DNA of 64,000 bases from Xanthomonas indica (GTDB taxonomy: Bacteria > Pseudomonadota > Gammaproteobacteria > Xanthomonadales > Xanthomonadaceae): NCBI RefSeq assembly GCF_040529045.1, contig NZ_CP131914.1, positions 3,456,501 to 3,520,500 of the forward strand, written 5' to 3'. Every line of letters starts with the position of its first letter. Positions within the stretch are counted from its first letter, which is position 1. This document shows positions 26,333 to 35,131 of the stretch, one piece after another. The notes beneath the pieces are model-generated. The model was not told where the DNA came from. It did not search any database and was given only the letters and a program-made list of their open reading frames with translations. The position numbers and the translations under genes are program-made.

Positions 26333-26380
26333 GCCGAGCCCCTCTCCCCCCGGGAGAGGGGTTGGGGTGAGGGTCGGTCG
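26333..26380. repeat. Single copy of the CCCTCTCCC-type hairpin repeat
   Basis: CCCCTCTCCCCCCGGGAGAG continues into GGGGTTGGGGTGAGGGTCGG. It is an inverted single copy of the unit that forms the tandem array at 36635-37135. It lies in the 289-bp divergent selO/esterase intergenic region. Confidence 0.85.
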
Positions 26381-26419
26381 GCCACCAAGGCACAGCGCAC
26401 GCGCGGGAAGCCACTCTTC

Positions 26420-26453
26420 TGCCAATCCCCACTCCCGAATCCCCACTCCCCGC
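26420..26453. repeat. AATCCC-type intergenic repeat
   Basis: CCAATCCCCACTCCCGAATC with a further CCCCACTCCCC is the same class as 30802-30939. It lies about 65 bp upstream of the esterase start. Confidence 0.75.
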
Positions 26454-26516
26454 CCACCTCCACTCGCCGCCGACATCCCCATCGGGCATGCTCCGCGCTC
26501 CTCTCCGGGATCGCCC

Positions 26517-27410
26517 ATGTCCGACCGTCCGTCTCCGCCCCGCTGGCCCCGCAACGCCCTGATCGCTCTGTCCTCGCTGCTGGTGTCGGCCTGCAGCAGC
26601 CTGTTCTTCGGTGGCCTCAACGCCAGTTCCTCCCGCCATGGCCTCAGCGAGCAGCGCGGGATCGTCTACGACGCCGCGCACGGCCTGGCGCTGGACGTAT
26701 ACCGCCCCACGGGGGTGCAGCACGCACCGGTGGTGGTGTTCTTTCACGGCGGCACCTGGAAGACCGGCAACCGCCAGAGCTACCGCTGGGCCGGCGAAGC
26801 GCTGGCGCGGCACGGCGTGATCGCGATCGTGCCGGACTACCGCAAGTATCCGCAGGTGACCCTAGACGGCTTCATGCGCGACGCCGCCACTGCGGTGGCC
26901 TGGAGCCAGCGGCATGCCGCCGACTATGGCGGCGACCCGCAACGGCTGGTGCTGATGGGCCACTCCGCTGGCGCGCACATCGCGGCGCTGCTGGCCACCG
27001 ATGGCCACTGGCTGCAAGCGCAAGGCCTGTCGCCGCGGCAGCTGTGCGGCCTGGTCGGGCTGGCAGGCCCCTACGACTTCCTGCCGCTGACCGACCCGGA
27101 CCTGATCGGCATGTTCGGCCAGGACCCGGCGCAGCAGCGGCGCTCGCAGCCGGTGAACTTCGTCGACGGCGACGAGCCGCCGGCGCTGCTGCTGCACGGC
27201 GACGCGGACACGGTGGTGGAGCCGCACAACAGCCAATCGCTGCAGGCGGCGCTGCAACGCGTCGGGGTGCCGGCGCAGCTGAAGACCTATCCCGGCGTCG
27301 GCCACATGCGCCTGGTGCTGGCGCTGCGCAAGGACGACACGGCGCTGCCGGTCATGGCCGACAGCATCGCCTTCGTGCGCGCCTGCCCGGCGCGTCCCGC
27401 CACGCCCTGA
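26517..27410 (+). CDS. Alpha/beta-hydrolase lipoprotein (esterase/lipase, HSL-like)
   Basis: A 297-aa protein. The N-terminal signal ends at the lipobox LVSAC (Cys about residue 26). The hydrolase fold shows the oxyanion motif HGGTWKTGN, the nucleophile elbow GHSAGAH (Ser about 145), the acid in LLLHGDADTVV and the base in GVGHMRL. The family (BD-FAE/HSL-type carboxylesterases) cleaves short acyl or feruloyl-type esters; the substrate here is unknown. It would be anchored at the cell envelope. Confidence 0.88.
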   Translation: MSDRPSPPRWPRNALIALSSLLVSACSSLFFGGLNASSSRHGLSEQRGIVYDAAHGLALDVYRPTGVQHAPVVVFFHGGTWKTGNRQSYRWAGEALARHGVIAIVPDYRKYPQVTLDGFMRDAATAVAWSQRHAADYGGDPQRLVLMGHSAGAHIAALLATDGHWLQAQGLSPRQLCGLVGLAGPYDFLPLTDPDLIGMFGQDPAQQRRSQPVNFVDGDEPPALLLHGDADTVVEPHNSQSLQAALQRVGVPAQLKTYPGVGHMRLVLALRKDDTALPVMADSIAFVRACPARPATP

Positions 27411-27448
27411 CCCGGCCAGCGCCGCGACCGACGCACGCCAGGCTCAGT

Positions 27449-28138
27449 TCAGTCCGCGCTGCCGAGCAACTCGAACGGGCCGCCCTGCTGCAGCGCGCGC
27501 TGGTAGGCGGGACGCTGCTCGATCCGCTGCACGAACCCGGCCAGGTTCGGGTGCGTCTGCAGGCCGATCCGCGCCGCCGCGGCCTGCACCGGGAAGCTCA
27601 TCTGCACGTCCGCGGCGGTGAAGCGGTCGCCGGCGAACCAGCCGGTCTCGGCCAGCTCGCGCTCCATCCAGTCCAGGTGCAGCCGCACCTGCGGCCCGAC
27701 GAAGCCACGCATCGCCTTGTCGACGATGGCCTTGGCGATCGGCCGGGCGAAGAACGGCATCTTCGCCGAGCGGATCCGCCCGAACACCAGGCTCATCAGC
27801 AGCGGCGGCATCGCCGAGCCCTCGGCATAGTGCATCCAGTAGCGGTAGCGCAGGCGCTCGGGTGAATCCAGCGGTTGCGGCGCCGGCGACAGCGTGCAGC
27901 CGGTGTCGTAGCGATCCACCAGATAGTCGAGGATGGCGCCGGACTCGGCCAGCACATGGCCGTCGTCCACCAGCACCGGCGACTTGCCGAGCGGATGGAT
28001 GGCGCGCAGTTCCGGCGGCGCCAGCATGGTCTTGGGATCGCGCTGGTACTTGACCACCTGGTACGGCAGCGCCAGTTCCTCCAGCAACCACAGCACGCGC
28101 TGCGACCTGGACTGGTTGAGGTGATGCACGGTGATCAT
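27449..28138 (-). CDS. Glutathione S-transferase
   Basis: A 229-aa cytosolic protein. The thioredoxin-like N-domain begins MITVHHLNQSRSQRVLWLLE, with the Ser residues at the position used for glutathione activation in beta/theta-like GSTs. KSPVLVDDGHVLAESGAIL contains the cis-Pro (SPVL) and the ESGAI glutathione-binding motif. The helical C-domain includes WFAGDRFTAADVQMSFPV, the GST N-capping box. It resembles the YfcG/GstB-like bacterial group, but the exact class is uncertain. Start 28138 was chosen by alignment to the family N-terminus. Confidence 0.92.
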   Translation of the reverse strand: MITVHHLNQSRSQRVLWLLEELALPYQVVKYQRDPKTMLAPPELRAIHPLGKSPVLVDDGHVLAESGAILDYLVDRYDTGCTLSPAPQPLDSPERLRYRYWMHYAEGSAMPPLLMSLVFGRIRSAKMPFFARPIAKAIVDKAMRGFVGPQVRLHLDWMERELAETGWFAGDRFTAADVQMSFPVQAAAARIGLQTHPNLAGFVQRIEQRPAYQRALQQGGPFELLGSAD

Positions 28139-28283
28139 GGCGACGGCTCCGGAACTCGGGGGCGGCCATGGTAGCCGGATGCAGGTGTGAACCCGCGCAT
28201 GCAGGCGCATCGCCGCTGCGCCCGCGACATGGCCACGGTGCCGCCGCAGGCGACGCGACAGACGTCCGAGACAACCGATCGCC

Positions 28284-28317
28284 CAAACAAAAACGCCGGA
28301 AGCTTGCGCTTCCGGCG
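28284..28317 (-). terminator. Intrinsic terminator of the cold-shock gene
   Basis: On the minus strand, CGCCGGAAGC-GCAA-GCTTCCGGCG is followed by TTTTTGTTTG. It lies 28 bp after the csp stop and also ends the region between csp and gst. Confidence 0.92.
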
Positions 28318-28345
28318 TCTGGCAACCTTGCGGTGGCGGACGTCC

Positions 28346-28555
28346 TTAGACGGCCTGCACCTGGTCAGCCTGCATACCCTTCTGGCCCTGCACGGCGACG
28401 AAGGTCACCTTCTGGCCTTCCTGCAGCGACTTGAAGCCGGTGCCCTGGATGGCACGGAAGTGCACGAACAGGTCCGGGCCGCTTTCCGGGGTGATGAAGC
28501 CAAAACCCTTGGCATCGTTGAACCACTTCACGGTACCGTTCTGACGCTCAGCCAT
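28346..28555 (-). CDS. Cold-shock domain protein (CspA family)
   Basis: A 69-aa single OB-fold RNA chaperone. RNP1 is GFGFITP and RNP2 is DLFVHF; the start [16 protein letters not shown] is the family signature. It binds single-stranded RNA or DNA and melts mRNA structure, often at low temperature. It is one of several paralogs expected in the genome, so no specific csp letter is given. A long AT-richer upstream region (28556 to about 28740) is consistent with the structured 5' leaders of this family. A strong intrinsic terminator follows. Confidence 0.96.
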   Translation of the reverse strand: MAERQNGTVKWFNDAKGFGFITPESGPDLFVHFRAIQGTGFKSLQEGQKVTFVAVQGQKGMQADQVQAV

Positions 28556-29057
28556 TTGCTAACTCCTGAAACATTAAATTGAAGAAATCGCAGCCATCGG
28601 AAATCGAGGCCGAGACTGAGTTGCAGGCGTTAGTAAAGCGAGCGGAACGATGAAGTGGATCGCGAGATCTACTGCACCAAGCCACGATTCACAGTGACTC
28701 TAGCAAACACAGTGGGGCCACCATACGCGGGTCGCGATCAAAAAGCGACATGTTTGTGTAGACAAACCGGGATCCACCACAAGGAAGCTGAACCCCACCC
28801 TAAAGTTAGCGCTAGCGCGGCCGATCCCCGTGCCGATCCGCGAAAACTGCGCAAAGACGGCACTGTGCCGGGCAACGACGACTGACCCGTTGGGCACCGC
28901 CGATGCCTCGCATCGCGCTCCGCCCCTCGCCCGCGGGGGCCGCTTGCTCGCCGCCGCCATGTCTGCCGCTGACCTCCATGCACGCATCCATCCGGGATCC
29001 GGGCCGTCAGCGCCGCCGCACGCCGTATCCTATGCGCCCTTCGATCCCGGTAGCCGC
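28556..29057. other. Intergenic region: csp leader and yaeQ upstream
   Basis: This 502-bp divergent stretch holds no convincing gene. The left part (to about 28800) is markedly less GC-rich than the neighbourhood and probably contains the csp promoter and leader. The right part is GC-rich and precedes yaeQ. Short in-frame stretches here lack coding character. Confidence 0.6.
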
Positions 29058-29603
29058 ATGGCCCTCACCGCCACCCTCCGCAAGGCGGAGCTGCAGATTT
29101 CCGATATGGACCGCGGCTACTACGCCGCCCATTCCCTGACCCTGGCGCAACACCCGTCCGAAACCGACCAGCGGCTGATGGCCCGCCTGCTGACCTTCGC
29201 CCTGTATGCCGAGGAGCGCCTGCTGTTCGGCAAGGGCCTGAGCAGCGACGATGAACCCGACTTGTGGCGGATGGACTACACCGGCGCGATCGAGCAATGG
29301 ATCGAGGTCGGCCAGCCCGACGAATCGCGGGTGCGCAAGGCCTGCGGCCGGGCGCGCTCGGTGGTGGTCGCCAACTACGGCGGTCGCGCCGCCGACATCT
29401 GGTGGGACAAGAATGCCTCCGCGCTGGGCAAGCTCAAGCAGGTGCAGGTGATCGACCTGCCGGGCGAGGCTGTCGCCGCCGCGGCCGAGCTGATCCAGCG
29501 CAGCATGCGCTTCGACGTGATGATCCAGGACGGCGAAGTGCAATGGCTGGGCGACAACGGCAGCGTCGTGTTCGTGCCCACGGTGCGCAAAGCCGCGACA
29601 TGA
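29058..29603 (+). CDS. yaeQ: YaeQ-family protein
   Basis: A 181-aa cytosolic protein of the YaeQ family, which has a restriction-endonuclease-like (PD-(D/E)XK) fold but no settled function; E. coli YaeQ was noted as a multicopy suppressor of RfaH loss. Seen: KAELQISDMDRGYYAAHSLT, ERLLFGKGLSSDDEPDLW, IEQWIEVGQPDESRVRKACG and WWDKNAS, all in the family order. It overlaps the next gene by 4 bp (ATGA), so the two are coupled. Confidence 0.93.
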   Translation: MALTATLRKAELQISDMDRGYYAAHSLTLAQHPSETDQRLMARLLTFALYAEERLLFGKGLSSDDEPDLWRMDYTGAIEQWIEVGQPDESRVRKACGRARSVVVANYGGRAADIWWDKNASALGKLKQVQVIDLPGEAVAAAAELIQRSMRFDVMIQDGEVQWLGDNGSVVFVPTVRKAAT

Positions 29604-30796
29604 ACGCCGGGACCGCCCCCCTCCGCACCGACGTCGTGGTGATCGGTGCCGGCGCCGCCGGGCTGATGTGCGCGATCGCCGCCGGCCAGCGCGGCCGCCG
29701 GGTGCGGGTGATCGACCATGCCAACAAGGTCGGCAAGAAGATCCTGATGTCCGGCGGCGGCCGCTGCAACTTCACCAACACCGGCACCGGGCCGGGCAAC
29801 TTCCTGTCGGCCAATCCGCACTTCTGCAAGTCGGCGCTGGCCCGCTACCGCCCCACCGACTTCATCGACCTGGTCGAGCGCCACGGCATCGCCTATCACG
29901 AGAAGGAACTGGGGCAGTTGTTCTGCGACATCTCCTCCAAGCAGATCGTGCGCATGCTGGTGGACGAATGCACCGCGGCCGGAGTCACGGTGCGTACCGG
30001 CTGCGGCGTGCGCGCGGTGGAACGCGGCAGCGACGGCTTCCGCCTGGACACCGACGATGGCCCGGTGCATACAGAGTCGCTGGTGGTGGCGACCGGTGGC
30101 CTGTCGATCCCCAGCCTCGGCGCCAGCGGCTTCGGCTACGGGCTGGCGCGGCAGTTCGGCCACGCGGTGCTGCCGACCCGCGCCGGCCTGGTGCCGCTGA
30201 CCCTGAGCGGCAAGCACCAGGAACGCCTGCACGACCTGTCGGGCCTGGCGGTGCCGGTGGAGGCCAGGTGCAACGGCGCGCATTTCCGCAACTTCATGCT
30301 GATCACCCACCGCGGGGTCAGCGGCCCGGCGATCCTGCAGATCTCCTCGTACTGGCAACCTGGCGACGACCTGCGCCTGGACCTGCTGCCGGGGCAGGAC
30401 GCGGCGGCCTGGCTGCGCGAACAGAAACGCCTGCGCGGCGCCGCCGAACTGCGCACGGTGCTGGGCGAGGCGCTGCCGCGCCGCTTCGCGCAGCGGCTGT
30501 GCGAGGTGTGGCTGCCGGACAAGCCGGTACGCCAACTGGACGAGCCGCAACTGCGCGCCGCCGCCGAACTGCTCGCCGCCTGGCCGCTGGTGGCCAGCGG
30601 CACCGAGGGCTACCGCACCGCCGAAGTCACCCTGGGCGGCGTGGACACCGACCAGGTGTCGTCCTCGACCATGGAATCGCGGCGCGTGCCCGGCCTGTAC
30701 TTCGTCGGCGAAGTGCTCGACGTCACCGGCTGGCTGGGCGGCTACAACTTCCAGTGGGCCTGGGCCTCGGGCCATGCGGCTGGCATGGCGGCGTGA
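29600..30796 (+). CDS. BaiN/HI0933-like NAD(P)/FAD-dependent oxidoreductase
   Basis: A 398-aa flavoprotein. The N-terminal dinucleotide-binding motif is VVVIGAGAAGLMCAIAAGQR, followed by the family's KKILMSGGGRCNFTN (about 48-62). The interior insert domain spans about 190-340, and the C-terminal motif reads GLYFVGEVLDVTGWLGGYNF for FAD closure. The family was long annotated as aminoacetone oxidase or BaiN; its physiological reaction is generally unknown. It is translationally coupled to yaeQ. Confidence 0.93.
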   Translation: MNAGTAPLRTDVVVIGAGAAGLMCAIAAGQRGRRVRVIDHANKVGKKILMSGGGRCNFTNTGTGPGNFLSANPHFCKSALARYRPTDFIDLVERHGIAYHEKELGQLFCDISSKQIVRMLVDECTAAGVTVRTGCGVRAVERGSDGFRLDTDDGPVHTESLVVATGGLSIPSLGASGFGYGLARQFGHAVLPTRAGLVPLTLSGKHQERLHDLSGLAVPVEARCNGAHFRNFMLITHRGVSGPAILQISSYWQPGDDLRLDLLPGQDAAAWLREQKRLRGAAELRTVLGEALPRRFAQRLCEVWLPDKPVRQLDEPQLRAAAELLAAWPLVASGTEGYRTAEVTLGGVDTDQVSSSTMESRRVPGLYFVGEVLDVTGWLGGYNFQWAWASGHAAGMAA

Positions 30797-30801
30797 CCGC
30801 C

Positions 30802-30939
30802 GCCGGGATTGGGGATTCGGGATTGGGGATTCGCCAAGGCCTACTCCCCTCATCTTGGTCGGCCTTAGATAACACGCGCACCTTCAGACATCGCGAACCC
30901 GCCTTTGCCAATCCCCAATCCCGAATCCCCAATCCCGGC
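30802..30939. repeat. Perfect 30-bp inverted repeat of AATCCC class
   Basis: The arm at 30802-30831 (GCCGGGATTGGGGATTCGGG onward) is exactly inverted at 30910-30939, enclosing 78 bp with no gene. It lies between the flavoprotein gene and fimX, and each arm is itself built of GGGATT units. Confidence 0.9.
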
Positions 30940-30999
30940 CCCTCATCCATGGACGCGACAGCGGGCATCGTGTATTAAACCCCGTCCCCGGGAGGCTTC

Positions 31000-33072
31000 A
31001 TGCACACAGGCAAAGACATCACGCTCCGCCTGATGATCGTCGACGACAGCGGCGAAGACGCCGAGGCGATCGTCAGCAGCCTGCGCAACAGCGGCATCGC
31101 CGTGCGCCCGTCGCGGCCGCAGCACGCCGAGGAGTTGGGGGCGATGCTGGCTGCCCAGCCGATCGACCTGGTGCTCAGCGCGCAGGCCCAGTCGATCCCC
31201 CTGCCGCAGGTGCTGCAGCGGGTCGCGGCCAGCGGCAAGGACATCCCGGTCATCGTGCTGGCCGAACGCATCGACGAGGAAGAATGGCTGGAGGCCGTGG
31301 CCGGCGGCGCGCGCGCGATCGCGCTGCGGCAGCGCCCCGAGCACCTGCTGGCGGTGGTCCGCACCACCTGGTCCGACCTGCAGGCGCGGCGCGGGCTGCG
31401 CCGGATCGAGGCGCAGATGCGCGAGACCGAGCGCCGCTGCGACGCGCTGATCGCTTCCTCGCGCGATCCGATCGCCTACATCCACGAAGGCATGCACATC
31501 CGCGCCAACGACGCCTACCTGGAGATGTTCGGGTTCGACACGTTCGACGACGTGGAAGGCGTGTCGCTGCTGGACATGGTCGCCCCGCAACACGTGGAAG
31601 GCTTCAAGCAACTGCTGAAGTCGCTGGGCAAGGGCGAGCCGCCGCCGGCGCAGTACCAGGTGGATGCACGCACCCTGGAAGGCGACAGCTTTCCGGCGAC
31701 GATGGAATTCGCCACCGCCAGCTACGAGGGCGAGGCCTGCGTGCAGGTGGTGTTCCGCCGCCGCGAGGAGTTCGACCCGGAACTGGCGCGCGAGGTCGAG
31801 GACCTGCGCCAGCGCGACCAGGTCACCGGCCTGCTCAACCGCCCGACCTTCATGCTGGCGCTGGAAACCGCGGTGGCCCAGGTCGGCCGCGGCGAGGGGC
31901 AGTACGGCTTCCTGCTGGTCGAGCCGGATCATTACGCGCGGCTGCTGGCCGACATCGGCCTGGATTCGGCCGACACGCTGGTCGCGGCACTGGCCCAGCA
32001 CCTGGCCGCGGCCATCGACGGCGACGTGCAGGCGGCGCGCTTCGGCGAGCACAACTTCGCGCTGCTGCTGGAAGGCGATTACGCGCGGACTGCGGCGCTG
32101 GCCGAGCGCCTGCTGCAGGCCTACGCCAGCCACGTGTTCAGCGTCGGCGAGCGCTCGGCCACGGTCACCGTCAGCATCGGCGGCGTGCAGATCGGCGAGA
32201 AGATCGCCAGCGTCGGCCAGGTCCTGGCCCGCGCCAGCGAGAACGTGCAGGCCACCGTCGAACTCGGCGGCAATGCCTGCAAGATCTTCGATCCCGGCGC
32301 GGCCGACCGGCTCGAGGAAGAGCGCGTGCAGCGCTGGGTGCAGCACCTGCGCGAGGCGCTGGCCGGCGATGGCTTCCTGCTGCACTACCAGCCGGTGCTG
32401 AACCTGCAGGGCGACCAGCACGAGTTGTACGAGGCCTACCTGCGCCTGGAGCGCAACGACGAGTTGATCGGCCCGTCGACCTTCCTCGGCATCGCCGCCG
32501 AGCATGGCCTGACCGCCGAGATCGACCGCTGGGTGGTGGCCCGCGCGATCGCCGTGATCGGCGAACGCCAACGCGCCGGCCACGCCACCAGCCTGCTGGT
32601 CAAGGTCAGCCCGGAGGCCTTCGCCGACACGCAGATGGTCGACCTGATCCGGCGCGAACTGGCGACGCACGGCGTGCCCGGCGACCGCCTTTGGCTACAG
32701 ACGCCGGAAGCCAAGGTGTTCACCCACCTGCGCAACGCACAGCAGTTCCTGGCCGACGCGACCGCATTGGGCTGCAAGGTCGGGCTGGAACAGTTCGGCT
32801 CCGGCCTGGACTCGTTCCAGCTGCTGGCGCACTTCCAGCCCTCGTTCCTGAAACTGGACCGCGGCTTCACGCAGGACCTGACCCAGACCCGCGAACACCA
32901 GGACAAGATCCGCGAGATCACCGCACGCGCGCAGTCGGCAAGCATCCGCACCATCGCCGAGTTCGTCTCCGACGCAACCTCGATGAGCCTGCTGTTCAGT
33001 GCCGGCGTCGATTACGTGCAGGGCGAGTTCGTCGGCCTGGCCGGGCCGGGGATGACCTTCGACTTTGCCTGA
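31000..33072 (+). CDS. fimX: FimX-type c-di-GMP receptor: REC-PAS-GGDEF-EAL with degenerate enzymatic motifs
   Basis: A 690-aa signalling protein. An N-terminal receiver-like domain (about 8-125) contains MIVDDSGED but no canonical phospho-acceptor pattern. A PAS domain follows (about 145-255). The GGDEF domain (about 265-430) has GEHNF at residues 349-353 instead of GGDEF, so no cyclase activity is expected. The EAL domain (about 440-685) has E-A-Y at 478-480 instead of EAL and lacks several metal ligands, as in FimX, which binds but does not cleave c-di-GMP. In Xanthomonas, FimX (Filp) acts with PilZ in type IV pilus function and virulence. A GGGAGG ribosome-binding site precedes the ATG. 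Confidence 0.9.
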   Translation: MHTGKDITLRLMIVDDSGEDAEAIVSSLRNSGIAVRPSRPQHAEELGAMLAAQPIDLVLSAQAQSIPLPQVLQRVAASGKDIPVIVLAERIDEEEWLEAVAGGARAIALRQRPEHLLAVVRTTWSDLQARRGLRRIEAQMRETERRCDALIASSRDPIAYIHEGMHIRANDAYLEMFGFDTFDDVEGVSLLDMVAPQHVEGFKQLLKSLGKGEPPPAQYQVDARTLEGDSFPATMEFATASYEGEACVQVVFRRREEFDPELAREVEDLRQRDQVTGLLNRPTFMLALETAVAQVGRGEGQYGFLLVEPDHYARLLADIGLDSADTLVAALAQHLAAAIDGDVQAARFGEHNFALLLEGDYARTAALAERLLQAYASHVFSVGERSATVTVSIGGVQIGEKIASVGQVLARASENVQATVELGGNACKIFDPGAADRLEEERVQRWVQHLREALAGDGFLLHYQPVLNLQGDQHELYEAYLRLERNDELIGPSTFLGIAAEHGLTAEIDRWVVARAIAVIGERQRAGHATSLLVKVSPEAFADTQMVDLIRRELATHGVPGDRLWLQTPEAKVFTHLRNAQQFLADATALGCKVGLEQFGSGLDSFQLLAHFQPSFLKLDRGFTQDLTQTREHQDKIREITARAQSASIRTIAEFVSDATSMSLLFSAGVDYVQGEFVGLAGPGMTFDFA

Positions 33073-33079
33073 GGGCCGC

Positions 33080-33107
33080 GATTGGGGATTGGGGATTGGG
33101 GATTCGC
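33080..33107. repeat. GGGGATT tandem repeat
   Basis: Four copies of GATTGGG(G) in a row follow the fimX stop directly. It is the same class as the repeat arms before fimX. Confidence 0.8.
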
Positions 33108-33111
33108 AAAG

Positions 33112-33136
33112 CGCCGACCGGCTTCGCCGGTCGGCG
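33112..33136 (-). terminator. Hairpin between convergent fimX and htpX
   Basis: CGCCGACCGG-CTTCG-CCGGTCGGCG has a 10-bp perfect stem and no U-tract on either side. It could serve both convergent genes. Confidence 0.55.
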
Positions 33137-33154
33137 TCTCGATCCCACGGTGGA

Positions 33155-34039
33155 TCAGCTCACAGTTGCGTTGACCTGCGCGGCGCGCAGGGTGGCGATG
33201 CGCTCGGCCAACGGCGGGTGACTCATGAACAACTTGCGCAGGCCCTGCCCCAGGCCGCCGGCGATGCCGAACGCCTGCACCTGCGACGGCAGCGTGCTCT
33301 GGCCATGGTTGAGTTCCAGCCGCTGCAGCGCGGCGATCATCTTGCCGCGGCCGGCCAGGCTGGCGCCGCCGGCGTCGGCGCGGAACTCGCGGTAGCGCGA
33401 GAACCACATCGCGATCATGGTCGCGAACAGGCCGAACACCAGTTCCAGCACCATCACGATCGCGTAGTAGGCCAGGCCGCGGCGGCCGTCGCGGCTGCCC
33501 GACAGATAGCTGTCGACCACGCCGCCGACCACACGCGCCAGCACGATCACGAAGGTGTTGAGCACACCCTGCAGCAACGCCATGGTCACCATGTCGCCGT
33601 TGGCGATATGGCTGATCTCGTGGCCCAGCACCGCCTCGGCCTCGTCCTCGGTCATGTTCTGCAGCAAACCCGTGGAGACCGCGACCAGGGCGTTGTTGCG
33701 GTTGGCGCCCGTGGCGAAAGCGTTGATCTCCGGGCCGTCATACACGGCGACCTCGGGCATGCCGATGCCGGCGGCCTGCGCCTGGCGCTGGACGGTCTGC
33801 AGCAACCAGCGCTCGGTGTGGTTGCGCGGCTCGGTGATGACCTGCGCGCCGGTGGCGCGCTTGGCCATGAACTTGGACAGCAGCAGCGAGACCAGCGAGC
33901 CGCCGAAGCCGAAGATCGCGGCCATCACCAGCAGGCCGCCCATCTGGTTCGGGTTGACCCCGAACACGGACATGACAATGCCGGCCAGGACCAGCACCGC
34001 CAGGTTGGTGATGAGGAACAGGACGATGCGATTGAACAT
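33155..34039 (-). CDS. htpX: Membrane zinc metalloprotease HtpX
   Basis: A 294-aa inner-membrane M48B protease that degrades misfolded membrane proteins together with FtsH. Two N-terminal transmembrane helices (residues about 4-25 and 35-57) precede the zinc motif HEISH (in [15 protein letters not shown], about 141-145). Two further membrane segments are around 155-210. The third ligand Glu is in [20 protein letters not shown]. The length matches the family. In other bacteria it is under Cpx or heat-shock control; nothing in the upstream sequence here proves that. Confidence 0.95.
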   Translation of the reverse strand: MFNRIVLFLITNLAVLVLAGIVMSVFGVNPNQMGGLLVMAAIFGFGGSLVSLLLSKFMAKRATGAQVITEPRNHTERWLLQTVQRQAQAAGIGMPEVAVYDGPEINAFATGANRNNALVAVSTGLLQNMTEDEAEAVLGHEISHIANGDMVTMALLQGVLNTFVIVLARVVGGVVDSYLSGSRDGRRGLAYYAIVMVLELVFGLFATMIAMWFSRYREFRADAGGASLAGRGKMIAALQRLELNHGQSTLPSQVQAFGIAGGLGQGLRKLFMSHPPLAERIATLRAAQVNATVS

Positions 34040-34143
34040 GTGAGCGTGGGCTCCGCACTGATTAAATGGTCGGGATTGGCTCGAATCTGCGGTGTCGGCC
34101 GCTTGAATTCAAGCACGTACCTGACCGAGGATTCAGCTTGTCC

Positions 34144-35070
34144 ATGTCTCCACCCCCCTACCGCGGCCGCTTTGCGCCCTCGCCCACCGGCCCGCTGCAC
34201 CTGGGATCCCTGCTCGCCGCCTTCGGCAGCTGGCTGCTCGCGCGTCACGCCGGTGGCCAATGGTTGCTGCGCATCGAGGACGTGGACCGCCCGCGCAGCG
34301 TGCCCGGCGCCGCCGCGCGGCAACTGGCCAGCCTGCGCGCCTGCGGCCTGGAGGCCGACGGGCCGGCGCTGCGGCAGAGCGAGCGCGACCCGGTGTACCG
34401 CGACGCGGCGCAGCGACTGCTGCAGGCCGGCCTCGCCTTCCCCTGCAGTTGCAGCCGCAGCGACCTGGCGGCGCAAGGCGGCGTGCACCATGCCTGCGTC
34501 GCCAGCGCGCCGCGCCCGCAGCCGGCCATCCGCCTGCGCGTGCCGCCCGGCGCGGCCAGCGTGGTCGCCTTCGACGACGCCCTGCGCGGCCGGCTGACCC
34601 AGGACGTCCATGCCGAGGTCGGCGACGTGGTGCTGCTGCGCGCCGACGGCTGCTGGGCCTACCAGTTGGCGGTGGTGGTCGACGATGCCGCGCAAGGCAT
34701 CACCGACGTGGTGCGCGGCGCCGACCTGCTCGACTCCACACCGCGGCAGATCCTGCTGCAGCGCGCACTGGGCCTGCCGACGCCGCGCTACCTGCACCTG
34801 CCGCTGCTGCTCGGCGCCGACGGCCGCAAGCTGTCGAAATCGCACGCGGCGCTGCCGCTGGACGATGCCGACCCGCTGCCGGCGCTGCGCCTGGCCTGGG
34901 CGACGCTGGGCCAGCCGCCGGCGGCGTTGGCGGGCGCGGGTTCGGTGCCGGCGCTGTTGGCCGCGGCGCTGCGCGCCTTCGACCCGGCGCGCCTGTCCGT
35001 GCAGGACCGAGGGGTGGACGATGCGGCGCAGGTGGCGGCTGCTATCCCCAGCGACACTGAGGCTGACTAG
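34144..35070 (+). CDS. gluQ: Glutamyl-Q tRNA(Asp) synthetase
   Basis: A 308-aa GluRS paralog lacking the anticodon-binding domain; it attaches Glu to the queuosine base of tRNA(Asp). The HIGH-like motif is in [20 protein letters not shown] (about 8-27), and KMSKS appears as [13 protein letters not shown] (about 232-244). The short Cys-rich zinc site is seen in [10 protein letters not shown] with HHACVAS. The start at 34144 ([14 protein letters not shown]) fits homologs; a longer start 26 codons upstream is not supported. QueG at 44762 belongs to the same queuosine pathway. Confidence 0.94.
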   Translation: MSPPPYRGRFAPSPTGPLHLGSLLAAFGSWLLARHAGGQWLLRIEDVDRPRSVPGAAARQLASLRACGLEADGPALRQSERDPVYRDAAQRLLQAGLAFPCSCSRSDLAAQGGVHHACVASAPRPQPAIRLRVPPGAASVVAFDDALRGRLTQDVHAEVGDVVLLRADGCWAYQLAVVVDDAAQGITDVVRGADLLDSTPRQILLQRALGLPTPRYLHLPLLLGADGRKLSKSHAALPLDDADPLPALRLAWATLGQPPAALAGAGSVPALLAAALRAFDPARLSVQDRGVDDAAQVAAAIPSDTEAD

Positions 35071-35131
35071 AATCGGACCCTCGGCCGCGGTGCGGCCCCC
35101 ACTTTCCTTTTCTTCATCCGGAGCGACATCC

